A stretch of DNA of 64,000 bases, taken from positions 1,147,131-1,211,130 of the forward strand of contig NZ_CP046253.1 in assembly GCF_009720145.1 (NCBI RefSeq). The letters run 5' to 3'. The stretch comes from Sphingobium sp. CAP-1 (GTDB lineage: Bacteria > Pseudomonadota > Alphaproteobacteria > Sphingomonadales > Sphingomonadaceae). A model generated the notes under the pieces. It ran no database searches. It saw only the letters and a list, made by a program, of their open reading frames with translations, and had not been told where the DNA came from. Below are positions 43,430 to 52,691 of the stretch, in pieces (the first letter of the stretch is position 1; the number at the start of each line of letters is the position of its first letter). The position numbers and the translations under genes are program-made.

Positions 43430-43923
43430 GCAGAGAAGGGGAAGGGCGTAGGGAACGTCTGGACGAACTGGATCTGGGGATTGTGGACCGCTTGGCGCGT
43501 GACGCGCGCATTTCCAATCGGGTGATTGCAGCGGATCTTGGTGTGACCGAAGGCACTGTTCGCGCCCGGATCAAACGGCTTCAGCGTGAGCGGCTGATCC
43601 AGTTTGCCGTCGTAACGGATTTCCGCATGGCGGGATCGCCCAATCTGATCATGATGGGCATCAAGGTCGATCCGACCCATATTTCGCACCTTGCCCGCCA
43701 ACTATCGGCTATTCCCGAAATTACGTGCGTGGTCGTGCTTCTGGGGCGGTATAGCCTGCTGGCGATGGGGTTGTTCACAAGCATTGAGCAGATGAACGAC
43801 CTTGTCGTCGAACATATTCGGTCGTTGCCGGGCGTGCAAAGCGTGGAGGCATCGATTTCGGTGGATAGTCTGAAATATGAAGCGGGGATTGCCAAGATCA
43901 CACGCGGCCCGGCGCGTGAATGA
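43426..43923 (+). CDS. Lrp/AsnC family transcriptional regulator
   Basis: Regulator of 165 aa starting at GTG 43426, overlapping the previous stop by GTGA. HTH: DARISNRVIAADLGVTEGTVRARIKRL. Ligand domain: LIMMGIKVDPTHI and VVVLLGRYSLLAMGLF. It has the same fold as the gene before but is clearly diverged, so it is an old paralogue. A perfect 11-bp stem-loop follows directly. Confidence 0.87.
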   Translation: MSREGEGRRERLDELDLGIVDRLARDARISNRVIAADLGVTEGTVRARIKRLQRERLIQFAVVTDFRMAGSPNLIMMGIKVDPTHISHLARQLSAIPEITCVVVLLGRYSLLAMGLFTSIEQMNDLVVEHIRSLPGVQSVEASISVDSLKYEAGIAKITRGPARE

Positions 43924-43924
43924 A

Positions 43925-43950
43925 AAAGGGCGCCGTTCCCGGCGCCCTTT
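43925..43950. terminator. Bidirectional terminator between Lrp pair and small secreted protein gene
   Basis: AAAGGGCGCCG (43925-43935) pairs perfectly with CGGCGCCCTTT (43940-43950) around loop ttcc. The A-run on the left gives a U-tract for minus-strand transcripts, and TTTCTT follows on the right. Confidence 0.78.
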
Positions 43951-43972
43951 CTTGTCGATGCTTTCGGCCGGA

Positions 43973-44293
43973 TCAGGGCAGCTTGGCCAGTTCGGCGTCA
44001 ATCGCCACCAGGCGTGCATCAGTCACATCGTCAGGGGCATATTGCTGAATCGCCTTCAACGTCATGCCGCGCGCCATATCGACCTGGTCGTTGGTGGTCA
44101 TGCCGGGAATATGCTTTTCAATGATGGCCTTGGCGGCGGGAATGTCGAGCAGCGTGCCGAGGTCCGTGTCCGCGGTCGTATATTTGACCTTCGCGGGTGC
44201 CGTTGCCGGAGCGGGCGCAGGAGCGGTCTGGGCCAGAGCCGGGACGCTGGCGACAGTCAGGGCAGTGGCGGTTGCGATCAGGAAAAAGCGCAT
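43973..44293 (-). CDS. Small secreted protein of unknown function
   Basis: Protein of 106 aa with a strong ribosome-binding site (AGGAGGATCC) and a signal peptide ending near ALAQ. An Ala/Pro-rich linker comes next, and then a helical domain (LGTLLDIPAAKAIIEKHIPGM, LKAIQQYAPDDVTDARL). Mature length is about 85 aa, predicted periplasmic. I do not recognise the family. Confidence 0.7.
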   Translation of the reverse strand: MRFFLIATATALTVASVPALAQTAPAPAPATAPAKVKYTTADTDLGTLLDIPAAKAIIEKHIPGMTTNDQVDMARGMTLKAIQQYAPDDVTDARLVAIDAELAKLP

Positions 44294-44356
44294 GAATCAG
44301 GATCCTCCTTTATGGATGGGATTCTTTATCGCACGACATCGTTCTAAATTCAAGCC

Positions 44357-45016
44357 CTACCAACGCGCTCGTCCTGTCATGAACAAATCCACCACTTGGT
44401 CCGCCGCTTCTATCATCTCGTCCAGCGGGATTGTCCGCGCGCCGCTTTCCTGCAAATGCCAGCCGGTTATGGACGACACGAACATGCGTGCGATCGCGTC
44501 TGGCCCGCGTGCGGGTATCCCGTCCCGTTCGGCGGCTGCGGCAATATCGCCGGCAATCAGTCGCACAATGTAGAGATAGCCAGCTTCATACATGGCCTTC
44601 GACAATTCGGGGAAGCGGTCGCGGGCGGCAAGCAGCAGCCGCTGAAACGCGTGGACCTCCGGGTCGCATATCGATTGTGCGATCGTGTGTCCGTGATGGC
44701 GCAACCGTTCCCTGATGTCGTTTGTCAGCAAATGGTCCTGCCGCGATGCAATGTCCGACCATTCCTTCACCCGATCCTTCACGATCGCTGTAAACAGCGC
44801 CTCCTTGGATGGATGGCGGGCATAGAGCGTGCCTTTCGATACGCCTGCCACCATGGCGACATTCTCCATGGCGACGGCATCATAGCCGCCTTCAAGGAAC
44901 ATCTCGCGCGCGGTGGAGAGGATGGTCTGCTCGATCGCCGCCACTTGCTTGGCGGTAGGGCGGCCCCTTTTTGGCACGAAGGCTTTTGCGGTTTCGATTT
45001 TCGGCATGTCGGCCAT
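44357..45016 (-). CDS. TetR family transcriptional regulator
   Basis: Regulator of 219 aa with a basic arm (PKRGRPTAKQ), HTH AMENVAMVAGVSKGTLYARHPSKEAL and a C-terminal helical domain resembling the AefR-like/TetR_C group. ATG 45016 is used; ATG 45007 is possible. It is divergent from the GH3-led operon across 176 bp, so it is the best candidate regulator of the rhamnosidase operon, although it could also act on the small secreted protein gene downstream. Confidence 0.85.
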   Translation of the reverse strand: MADMPKIETAKAFVPKRGRPTAKQVAAIEQTILSTAREMFLEGGYDAVAMENVAMVAGVSKGTLYARHPSKEALFTAIVKDRVKEWSDIASRQDHLLTNDIRERLRHHGHTIAQSICDPEVHAFQRLLLAARDRFPELSKAMYEAGYLYIVRLIAGDIAAAAERDGIPARGPDAIARMFVSSITGWHLQESGARTIPLDEMIEAADQVVDLFMTGRARW

Positions 45017-45192
45017 TCTTTGAAGGATGCGCGGTGAACACGCAATGATAGAGATTCATGGTTGTTCCGCGCGGCAAAATAATCGAACGATACCGATCGA
45101 ATATTGACCCGGCGGAGGATAGGAGGTATTTGCTTGGCGTAATGAATAATGGACGGCCATCTGGCCGCCTTCGTGAGGGGATACTCATCGCT

Positions 45193-47412
45193 ATGATCAA
45201 GATGTCCACCGGGCTGTGCCTCGCCTTGGCCGGCAGCGCGCTTGCTTCCTTTCCTCTCCAGGCGAAGGAGGTTGTGTCGACCGCCGACAGGCGGGCCGAC
45301 CAGGCACTTGCGAAGATGACGTTCGAGGAAAAGGTTCGCCTTCTGCACGGGCCGATGACGGCGCTGGTGGCGCCGGCGAAGCGGCCGCAGGGCGTGGTGA
45401 TTGGCGCGGGCTATATTGAGGGGGTCGACCGGCTGGGCGTGCCTGTGCTGGTTGAAACCGATGCCAGCCTGGGCGTGTCCAACCTGATGGATATGCGCAA
45501 GGGGGATGTGGCGACGGCGCTGCCCTCCGGCCTTTCGCTGGCCGCGAGCTGGGACCCGGAACTGGCGCGCGCGGGCGGCGCGATGATCGGATCGGAAGCG
45601 CGTGCCAAGGGCTTCAATGTGATGCTGGTGGGCGGCGTCAATCTGGTGCGCGATCCGCGCGCGGGCCGGAATTTCGAATATCTGGGCGAAGACCCGTTGC
45701 TGGCGGGCACTCTGGTCGGCGGGCAGATTGCCGGGGTCCAGTCCAACCATATCATCGCGACCATCAAACATTATGCGCTCAATAATCAGGAAACCGGACG
45801 CAACGTCGCCTCGGTGGAAATGGATGAGGCGCCGATGCGGGAAAGCGACCTGTTGGCGTTCCAGATCGGCATGGAAAAGGGCGATCCCGGATCGGTGATG
45901 TGCGCCTATAATCGCATCGGCGGCACCTATGCCTGCGAGAACAAGTTCCTGCTGACCGACGTGCTGCGCCGCGACTGGGGCTTCAAGGGCTTCGTCATGT
46001 CGGACTGGGGAGCGGTGCATTCGAGCGAGGCGATCATGGCCGGACTCGACCAGCAATCGGGCGAACAACTCGACGGCAAACGCTATTTCTCCGATTTGCT
46101 GGTCAAGGCGATTGAAGAAGGCAAAGTTCCCAAAAGCGCGGTCGACACGGCCGCGCATCGTGTCCTGCATGCCATTTACGCGCATGGCGTGGCGGATCAT
46201 CCGCTCCAGCCCGGTCAGTCGATCGACTATGACGCCCATGCAGACGTGGCGCAGCGCGCTGCCGAACAGGGCATCGTCCTGTTGCGCAATGAAGGGGACA
46301 TGCTGCCGCTTGCAGCTTCGGCGAAGCGCATCGTCGTCATCGGCGGCAATGCCGATGTCGGGGTGCCCGGTGGCGGCGGGTCGAGCCAGGTCGCGCCTGT
46401 CGGCGGCCTCAAGCGTGTAACCAAGGGCGCAGACAGCGGCCCGGCGGCCGGTTTTGCCAAGCGTGGCTATGGCGGAACGGCGCCGCTCGACGCGTTGCGC
46501 GCCGAATTGCCGGACGCGCAGATCAGCTATCTGGATGGCAAGGATGTTGCGGTGGCGGCAGCGGCGGCCAGGACGGCCGATATCGCGATCGTCTTTGCCG
46601 AAAAATATGCGGCAGAGGCGATCGACCAGCCAGACCTGACTCTGGGCGAGGGGCAGGATGAACTGATCGATGCGGTCGCGAGTGCCAATGGCAAGACGGT
46701 GGTGGTGCTGGAAACCGGCAATCCGGTGCTGATGCCCTGGCAATCGAAAGTGCCTGCGATCCTGTCGGCCTGGTATGGCGGTCAGCGTGGCGGGGTGGCC
46801 ATTGCCCGCGTGCTGACCGGGAAGGTCAATCCGTCGGGCCATCTGCCCGTCACTTTCCCGGCTTCGGTGGACCAGTTGCCCAATCCGGTCCTCCCCGGCT
46901 CGGCTGCGCCGGCGGCCGACAAGGAAACCCGCGCCGTCTACGGGCTTCAGGCGGGCACCAAGGGGTTCGACATCCATTATCCCGAAGGTTCCGATGTCGG
47001 CTATCGCTGGTTCGACCGGAAGGAGGCAAAGCCGCTCTATCCGTTCGGCCATGGCCTCAGCTATACCCGTTTCCGCTATCATGATCTGAAGATTACCGGC
47101 GGCCGGATGTTGACGGTTCGCTTTACCGTGACCAACAGCGGCGCGCGCGCGGGTGCAGATGTGCCGCAGGTCTATGTTACCCGTCCCCGCAAGGCGAAGC
47201 GTCTGATCGGCTGGGCCAAGCCCGATCTGAAGCCCGGCGAAAGCCGGGAGGTGACGATTACTGCTGATCCGCGCGTGCTGGCCGATTTCGATGCCGGGGC
47301 GCAACGCTGGGTGCTGCCCGCCAGTGCGGTGCAGGTGGAAGTGTCGACATCCGCGACCGATCCGGTGCTGACTGGTGCGGCGAAGATGAGCCGCTTCAAC
47401 CGGAAGCCCTGA
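45193..47412 (+). CDS. Glycoside hydrolase family 3 beta-glucosidase (BglX-like), exported
   Basis: GH3 enzyme of 739 aa from ATG 45193, with a signal peptide (STGLCLALAGSALASFPLQA). ATG 45142 upstream, behind AGGAGG, is an alternative start giving 17 more residues. Domain 1 has IKHYALNNQETGRN and the nucleophile Asp271 in VMSDWGAVHS. Domain 2 is the alpha/beta sandwich, and a fibronectin-III-like domain closes the protein (FRYHDLKITGG, GADVPQVYV). This is the three-domain layout of periplasmic beta-glucosidases. It is first in an operon with GH1, two alpha/beta hydrolases and two rhamnosidases. Confidence 0.9.
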   Translation: MIKMSTGLCLALAGSALASFPLQAKEVVSTADRRADQALAKMTFEEKVRLLHGPMTALVAPAKRPQGVVIGAGYIEGVDRLGVPVLVETDASLGVSNLMDMRKGDVATALPSGLSLAASWDPELARAGGAMIGSEARAKGFNVMLVGGVNLVRDPRAGRNFEYLGEDPLLAGTLVGGQIAGVQSNHIIATIKHYALNNQETGRNVASVEMDEAPMRESDLLAFQIGMEKGDPGSVMCAYNRIGGTYACENKFLLTDVLRRDWGFKGFVMSDWGAVHSSEAIMAGLDQQSGEQLDGKRYFSDLLVKAIEEGKVPKSAVDTAAHRVLHAIYAHGVADHPLQPGQSIDYDAHADVAQRAAEQGIVLLRNEGDMLPLAASAKRIVVIGGNADVGVPGGGGSSQVAPVGGLKRVTKGADSGPAAGFAKRGYGGTAPLDALRAELPDAQISYLDGKDVAVAAAAARTADIAIVFAEKYAAEAIDQPDLTLGEGQDELIDAVASANGKTVVVLETGNPVLMPWQSKVPAILSAWYGGQRGGVAIARVLTGKVNPSGHLPVTFPASVDQLPNPVLPGSAAPAADKETRAVYGLQAGTKGFDIHYPEGSDVGYRWFDRKEAKPLYPFGHGLSYTRFRYHDLKITGGRMLTVRFTVTNSGARAGADVPQVYVTRPRKAKRLIGWAKPDLKPGESREVTITADPRVLADFDAGAQRWVLPASAVQVEVSTSATDPVLTGAAKMSRFNRKP

Positions 47413-47415
47413 CCT

Positions 47416-48708
47416 GTGTCCGGCAATGTCAACCGGCGCGCAGTGATGGGAACCGCGCTGGGTGCGCTGGCATCGGTCGCCGCGCCGGTTGCGGCGCAAC
47501 CCCGTCGCGCCATGGCCATGCGCCGCGATTTTCTTTGGGGCGTGGCCACGGCGGCGCATCAGGTCGAAGGCAATAATGTCAACAGCGATAGCTGGTTGCT
47601 GGAAAACCTGTCCCACTCGCTGTTCACCGATCCGTCGGGCGACGCCTGCGACCATTATCATCTATATGAATCCGATATCGCGATGGTCGCGAAGCTCGGC
47701 TTCAACAGCTATCGCTTCTCGATCGAATGGGCGCGGATCGAGCCGGTGCCGGGTCGTTTTTCACTGGCCGAGATCGCCCATTATGGCCGGATGCTGGACG
47801 CCTGCAAACGCCATGGACTAAAGACGGTGGTGACGCTTCATCACTTCACGTCGCCCTTGTGGTTCGCCCGGTCGGGCGGTTTTGAAAATCCAGAGGCGCC
47901 CGAAGCCTTCGCCCGCTACGCTGCGAAGGTGGTCGAGCATCTGGGGGATCGCATTGACTGGCTCTGCACCATCAATGAGGCGGATCTGGGCTTCGGGCCA
48001 ATCCCCAGGGCAATGGAACGGGCGGCGGCGGCGATCGGATCGGACCGTTTCGCCTTCTTCCTGACCTCCATCCGGCCGGAAGCGAAGGCGATCGTGCGCG
48101 CCTGCCATGTTGCCGCGCGCAAGGCGATCGCTGCGCTGCGGCCGGGATTGCCCGTGGGCTACACGCTGGCGATGAGCGATTTTCAGGATGCGCCGGGAAC
48201 CAGCGGTCATGCCGCCGAAGCGCGGGCGAAGCGTTACGCGCCCTTTCTGGAACTGGCCCGCGACGACGCTTTCATCGGTGTCCAGACCTATACGCGCGAG
48301 CAATATGGGGAGAAGGGCAAGCTTGCCCCGCCCAGAGACGCGCCGCGCACGCAGATGGGCTATGAATATTATCCCGCCGCGCTGGGCAATACGGTGCGCT
48401 ATGCCGCCGAAGTGGCCCGCGTGCCCGTGCTGGTTACGGAAAACGGCATAGGGACGCAGGATGATGCTCAGCGTATCGCCTATATTGACGGGGCGCTGGC
48501 CGGCCTGGCTGCCGCCATTGCCGACGGCGTGGATGTGCGGGGCTATATCCACTGGTCATTGTTCGACAATTTCGAGTGGATGCTAGGCTATCGGCCGAAA
48601 TTTGGCCTGGTCGCGGTCGACCGTGAAACCCAGAAGCGAACGCCCAAGCCCAGTGCGCTGCATCTGGGCAAGATTGCCAGAATGAACAGGATAGACAGAG
48701 CGACCTAA
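47416..48708 (+). CDS. Glycoside hydrolase family 1 (beta-glucosidase), Tat-type signal
   Basis: GH1 enzyme of 430 aa from GTG 47416, 3 bp after GH3, with GGAAG upstream. The N-terminus has NRRAVMG followed by a hydrophobic stretch, a twin-arginine-like signal, so the enzyme is probably exported folded. The acid/base Glu188 lies in TINEAD, where NEP is usual, and the nucleophile Glu342 lies in LVTENG. WSLFDNFEWMLGY forms the usual aglycone wall. Exo-beta-glucosidase or galactosidase activity on a glycoside is expected. Export is unusual for GH1 and fits attack on a bulky plant glycoside in the periplasm. Confidence 0.88.
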   Translation: MSGNVNRRAVMGTALGALASVAAPVAAQPRRAMAMRRDFLWGVATAAHQVEGNNVNSDSWLLENLSHSLFTDPSGDACDHYHLYESDIAMVAKLGFNSYRFSIEWARIEPVPGRFSLAEIAHYGRMLDACKRHGLKTVVTLHHFTSPLWFARSGGFENPEAPEAFARYAAKVVEHLGDRIDWLCTINEADLGFGPIPRAMERAAAAIGSDRFAFFLTSIRPEAKAIVRACHVAARKAIAALRPGLPVGYTLAMSDFQDAPGTSGHAAEARAKRYAPFLELARDDAFIGVQTYTREQYGEKGKLAPPRDAPRTQMGYEYYPAALGNTVRYAAEVARVPVLVTENGIGTQDDAQRIAYIDGALAGLAAAIADGVDVRGYIHWSLFDNFEWMLGYRPKFGLVAVDRETQKRTPKPSALHLGKIARMNRIDRAT

Positions 48709-48730
48709 AAGAAAACGGGGGAGAGGTAAC

Positions 48731-49822
48731 ATGCAATGGACCCGGCAGCCGATTGTCCGCCTGACGGTCGCCATCATGGCGGTTTCGTCGTGGAGCGTTT
48801 CGGCGTCCGCGCAGGAAAAGTCGCGTGCGATTGACTCCGATGGCACCATCAATGTGCCAGCCTTTCGTCTGCCGGCCTCTCCTTATCTGAGCGATGCCGC
48901 GCGCGCATCATTGCCGCGCACGGCGTCGGACCCGTCCGCCATGCTCGATCGGCTGGTGCAATCGGGTGCGGTGCCCAAGGTGCGCGCCAGCATGAGGAAA
49001 GCTGCGGCAGGCAAGGTCGATGCACTGCGCCGTCAATATGGCGTCAGCGTGGAAGAAGCGCAGCTTGGCGGTGTGCATGGCTATTGGGTTCGCCCGATCG
49101 CCAGGTCGCGTGGAGGCGTTCGCAAGCTGCTTATCAACCTGCCGGGTGGCGGTTTCCTGGTCGGTGATGCGGCGTCCACTGGCCTTATCGAATCCATTCC
49201 GCTTGCCGGCCTTGGCGGTTTCGACATAGTGACGATCGACTATCGCCAGGCGCCCGAAGCGACATTCCCGGCTGCGAGCGAAGATGTCGCCAGCGTCTAT
49301 CGGGAACTGCTCAAGACCTACAAACCCCGCGACATCGGCATTTTCGGCTGTTCGGCGGGAGGATTGCTGACGGCGCAGGCCTTGGCCTGGTTCCAGAAGG
49401 AAGGGCTGCCGACACCGGCGGCGGCGGGTATTTTCTGCGCTTCGGCGGATGCGCGCTGGGCAGGCGATAGCTGGTATTGGCAACGGGCGATGCATGGGTT
49501 GACGAGCGCGCCCTCGCTCGATGAGCGCTTCTATTATGGCGACCATGACCTTGACGATCCGCTGATGTCGCCGATCAGGTCCGACGCCGTCCTGAAGCGC
49601 TTTCCTCCTACCTTGATCATTACCGCCTCGCGGGCGGGCGAAATGAGCGCCGCGATCAATACGCACCGCCTGCTGGTGCGGAACGGTGTTCAGGCATCGC
49701 TGCATGTCTGGGACGGCCTCGACCACGCTTTCTATACTCAAACGGACCTGCCGGAATCGCGCGAAGCGTTCGACGTTATGGTCCGTTTCTTTCAATCAAT
49801 TTTCAGCCAGAAGGGCCGGTGA
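48731..49822 (+). CDS. Secreted alpha/beta-hydrolase (HSL-like) with altered motifs
   Basis: Protein of 363 aa with a signal peptide (VAIMAVSSWSVSASAQ) and GAGAGG upstream. The alpha/beta-hydrolase-3 fold is recognisable: LINLPGGGF at the oxyanion site (Pro where HGGG has His), nucleophile Ser208 in GCSAGG (usual form GDSAGG), and a terminal GLDHAFY with the catalytic His. The usual GxxD acid residue is replaced by SRAGEM, so the triad acid is uncertain. Probably an esterase that removes acyl groups from sugars or aglycone. The oxyanion change may narrow or lower its activity. Confidence 0.75.
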   Translation: MQWTRQPIVRLTVAIMAVSSWSVSASAQEKSRAIDSDGTINVPAFRLPASPYLSDAARASLPRTASDPSAMLDRLVQSGAVPKVRASMRKAAAGKVDALRRQYGVSVEEAQLGGVHGYWVRPIARSRGGVRKLLINLPGGGFLVGDAASTGLIESIPLAGLGGFDIVTIDYRQAPEATFPAASEDVASVYRELLKTYKPRDIGIFGCSAGGLLTAQALAWFQKEGLPTPAAAGIFCASADARWAGDSWYWQRAMHGLTSAPSLDERFYYGDHDLDDPLMSPIRSDAVLKRFPPTLIITASRAGEMSAAINTHRLLVRNGVQASLHVWDGLDHAFYTQTDLPESREAFDVMVRFFQSIFSQKGR

Positions 49823-49826
49823 CATC

Positions 49827-52691
49827 ATGACCATCAAGCGCATATTATGGACCGGCCTGATGACCGCAACGGCCATGCTGGCTCCGGTGTCCGGCATGGC
49901 GGGAACGCTGGAGGATGGCTTTGCCAATCCTTCGATGGAAGCCAGGCCGCGATTCCGCTGGTGGTGGCCGGGCGCCGCCGTGACCGATGAGGAACTGCGC
50001 CGCGAAGTCAAACTGATGGCGGACAATGGCTTTTCGGGTGGCGAAATCCAGGCGATGTCACCCAATTTCGTGACGCTGACGCCGGACGAGAAGGCGATCG
50101 TCAACGATTATGCCGAACCCGCTTTCTTCGCCCATGTCCGCGCCGCCGGGGAGGCGGCGAAGGCGCTTGGCCTCAGTCTGGACTATACGCTGGGTTCGTC
50201 CTGGCCATCGGGGGGCGGGGTCGCGATTCCACCCGAAAAGGCGTTCACCGAACTCGCCATGGCCCGGACGGAGGTGAAGGGCGGCGAGGCAGGCCCGATC
50301 AAGCTGGACATCCCCAAGCGCACGCGCCGTCTGGGCGCGCTCAATTTTCTGGACGCGCGGGTCAAGGCGCCGGAATTTGCCGACTGGGGCAAGCGGCTCG
50401 ACGCGCGCGCGCGGATCGTCGCCGTCGTCGCGATGAAGGGGGCCGCGCCCGCGCTCAAGGGCGGCGGCGTCGCGCCGATGGGCTTCACCATTTCGCCATG
50501 GAAGGATGTCGAGATGCCGGGCGCGCTCGACGCATCCAGCGGCATCGTGCTGACCGACAGGTTGCGCGATGACGGCACGCTGGACTGGACCCCGCCGCCT
50601 GGCATGTGGCAAGTTTTCGTGTTCAAACAATATGCGTCCGATGTTGGTGTGCTGGGCGCGGCGGGGCGCGGGCCGCAGCTTATCCTCGACCATATGGACC
50701 CCAGCGCCTTCGCCGCCCATGCCGCGCGCGTTGGCGATCCGCTGGGTACAAGCCCGGCGGGCATCCGGTCGACCTTTGTCGACAGTCTGGAACTGATGCA
50801 GGATATTCAGTGGGGGCCGCAATTTCTGGCGGAGTTCCGCAAACGGCGCGGCTATGACCTGACGCCCTACCTGCCTTTCGTCGTTCAGCCCGGCTGGATG
50901 CAGGCATGGGACGAGCATTTTTCGCCACCCTATTTCAACGCGGTCGATGGTGAACTGGCCGAACGGGTGCGCGCTGACTACCGGCTGACGGTGTCGGACC
51001 TCATGATCGCCGGGTTCATCGAACCCTTTGTCGCGTGGAACCATGCCCATGGCCTGAAAGCCAAGTTCCAGGCGCATGGTGGCGCGTTCGACATCATCAA
51101 GGGTTATGGCCTGGTCGACATCCCTGAAACCGAGGATTTGTGGCATGGCGGCGACCCGCTGGTCATGCGCTTTGCCCGGTCGGGCGCGCATCTCTACGGG
51201 CGGCCGCTGGTGTCGGCGGAAAGTCTGGTCTGGAAGGACCGTGCCTATGAAGTGACGCCGGACGAAATGCGCCGCCGGGTCGATCTGCTGATGGCGGGCG
51301 GGGTCAACTCCATGATCCTGCACGGCATGAACTATCGTTTCCACGCCGATGATTGGCCGGGTTGGCACGCTTTCCAGCCCAGTCCCTTCGCTGGCGGCTT
51401 TTCCACCATGTTCAATGAAACCAACCCGATCTGGCCTGCGGTCAAGCCGCTGGCCGCCTATATCGGGCGGCTGCAATCGGTCATGCAGGCGGGTGAGGCT
51501 GTCGTGCCCATTGCCTATTTCTATGGCCGCACCGGCTATTATGCCGGCATCGAGGATGACGGCGCGGGCAAGCAGGACGCAGAAAAGGCGTTCATCGCGG
51601 GTGGTTATGATTTCGACCGGATCAACCCGGACTCGATCATGAACGCTCGTGTTGAGAAGCATCTGCTCGTGTCGAAGGGGGGACAGCGTTATCCGGTTCT
51701 GGTTCTGCCGCCGATCGACGGGATCAGGGCGGAAACCGCTGAAAGGATCGCGGCCTTCGCCAGGGCGGGGCTGCCCATCTTCTTCACCGACCGTGCGCCT
51801 GTGCGTGACGCGGGGCTGGCGGATATGAAGCGGCGCGACGCGCGCGTGAAGAAGGCCATTGCCGCCGCGCTCAAGGCGGGAGCGAAGGTCGTGCCTGCCG
51901 AGGGTATCACGGATGCGCTGCGCAGCGCGGCTATCCCGGCCAACCTGACCTTTGTTGGGGACGCCAGCGATCTGGTCTATGTTCAGCGGCGGATCGACGG
52001 GCGCACCGTCACCTTTGTCCATAACCGGGGGCAGGCGGCTAAGGCCGTCGCTCTGGTCTTGCCGGGGACGGGCGGGCTGAGTCGCTGGAATGCGATGGAC
52101 GGCAGCATCGCGCCGGCGTCTGCCAGCGCTGCGGCTGGTGCCACGCAGATGCAGCTTGCCCTTGCGCCGGGCGAAAGCGCGCTGCTCGTCCTTGACCCCA
52201 AGGCCATGCCGCAGACCGTCGCTGCGCCCACATCGCTGGGCCGCGTCGCGATCCCGGCCGACGGCTGGACGCTCAGTGTCGATGGCCGCGCGATGCGCAA
52301 GCCCTATGTTCAGGACTTCGGCACCGTGGCGCTCAAGGACTGGAGAGAAGTGCCCGCACTGGCCGGTTTCGCGGGTGTTGCCACCTATCGGCGATCAATC
52401 AGCGTCGACGCGGGCTGGCTGACCGGCGGCACGAAGGTCATGCTCGACCTGGGACAGGTGCATGACATGGCGACCGTCTCCGTCAACGGACGCAGCCTGC
52501 CGCCGCTCATCACCGCGCCCTATCGCGTCGACCTGACCGGCGCGCTTCGGGCCGGTCAGAATGATCTGGCCGTGACCATCGCCAATGTGCCGCAAAATGC
52601 GATGATCGACCCCACGGACCCGACATACAGGAAGCTGAAACCCGTAGCGGCGGGATGGGTCGGGCCGGTCGTGCTGGAGGCGGAGCGATGA
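49827..52691 (+). CDS. GH106 alpha-L-rhamnosidase, exported
   Basis: Enzyme of 954 aa from ATG 49827, 4 bp after the previous stop. A signal peptide (LMTATAMLAPVSGMAG) is followed by the GH106 opening NPSMEARPRFRWWWPG, in which the Trp run (45-47) and PG are diagnostic, and DNGFSGGEIQ. A long central catalytic region and C-terminal beta-sandwich domains follow (QDFGTVALKDWREVP, VMLDLGQVHDMATVSVNG). GH106 enzymes are inverting alpha-L-rhamnosidases of plant glycosides and pectic rhamnogalacturonan. A second, unrelated rhamnosidase (GH78) lies two genes on, so the operon is aimed at rhamnose-bearing substrates. Confidence 0.88.
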   Translation: MTIKRILWTGLMTATAMLAPVSGMAGTLEDGFANPSMEARPRFRWWWPGAAVTDEELRREVKLMADNGFSGGEIQAMSPNFVTLTPDEKAIVNDYAEPAFFAHVRAAGEAAKALGLSLDYTLGSSWPSGGGVAIPPEKAFTELAMARTEVKGGEAGPIKLDIPKRTRRLGALNFLDARVKAPEFADWGKRLDARARIVAVVAMKGAAPALKGGGVAPMGFTISPWKDVEMPGALDASSGIVLTDRLRDDGTLDWTPPPGMWQVFVFKQYASDVGVLGAAGRGPQLILDHMDPSAFAAHAARVGDPLGTSPAGIRSTFVDSLELMQDIQWGPQFLAEFRKRRGYDLTPYLPFVVQPGWMQAWDEHFSPPYFNAVDGELAERVRADYRLTVSDLMIAGFIEPFVAWNHAHGLKAKFQAHGGAFDIIKGYGLVDIPETEDLWHGGDPLVMRFARSGAHLYGRPLVSAESLVWKDRAYEVTPDEMRRRVDLLMAGGVNSMILHGMNYRFHADDWPGWHAFQPSPFAGGFSTMFNETNPIWPAVKPLAAYIGRLQSVMQAGEAVVPIAYFYGRTGYYAGIEDDGAGKQDAEKAFIAGGYDFDRINPDSIMNARVEKHLLVSKGGQRYPVLVLPPIDGIRAETAERIAAFARAGLPIFFTDRAPVRDAGLADMKRRDARVKKAIAAALKAGAKVVPAEGITDALRSAAIPANLTFVGDASDLVYVQRRIDGRTVTFVHNRGQAAKAVALVLPGTGGLSRWNAMDGSIAPASASAAAGATQMQLALAPGESALLVLDPKAMPQTVAAPTSLGRVAIPADGWTLSVDGRAMRKPYVQDFGTVALKDWREVPALAGFAGVATYRRSISVDAGWLTGGTKVMLDLGQVHDMATVSVNGRSLPPLITAPYRVDLTGALRAGQNDLAVTIANVPQNAMIDPTDPTYRKLKPVAAGWVGPVVLEAER

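Noticed and set aside
44779..47661. Open frame of about 960 codons on the minus strand across the GH3 gene and the TetR start
   Set aside because: It overlaps a GH3 gene with intact catalytic motifs and has no recognisable domain of its own.
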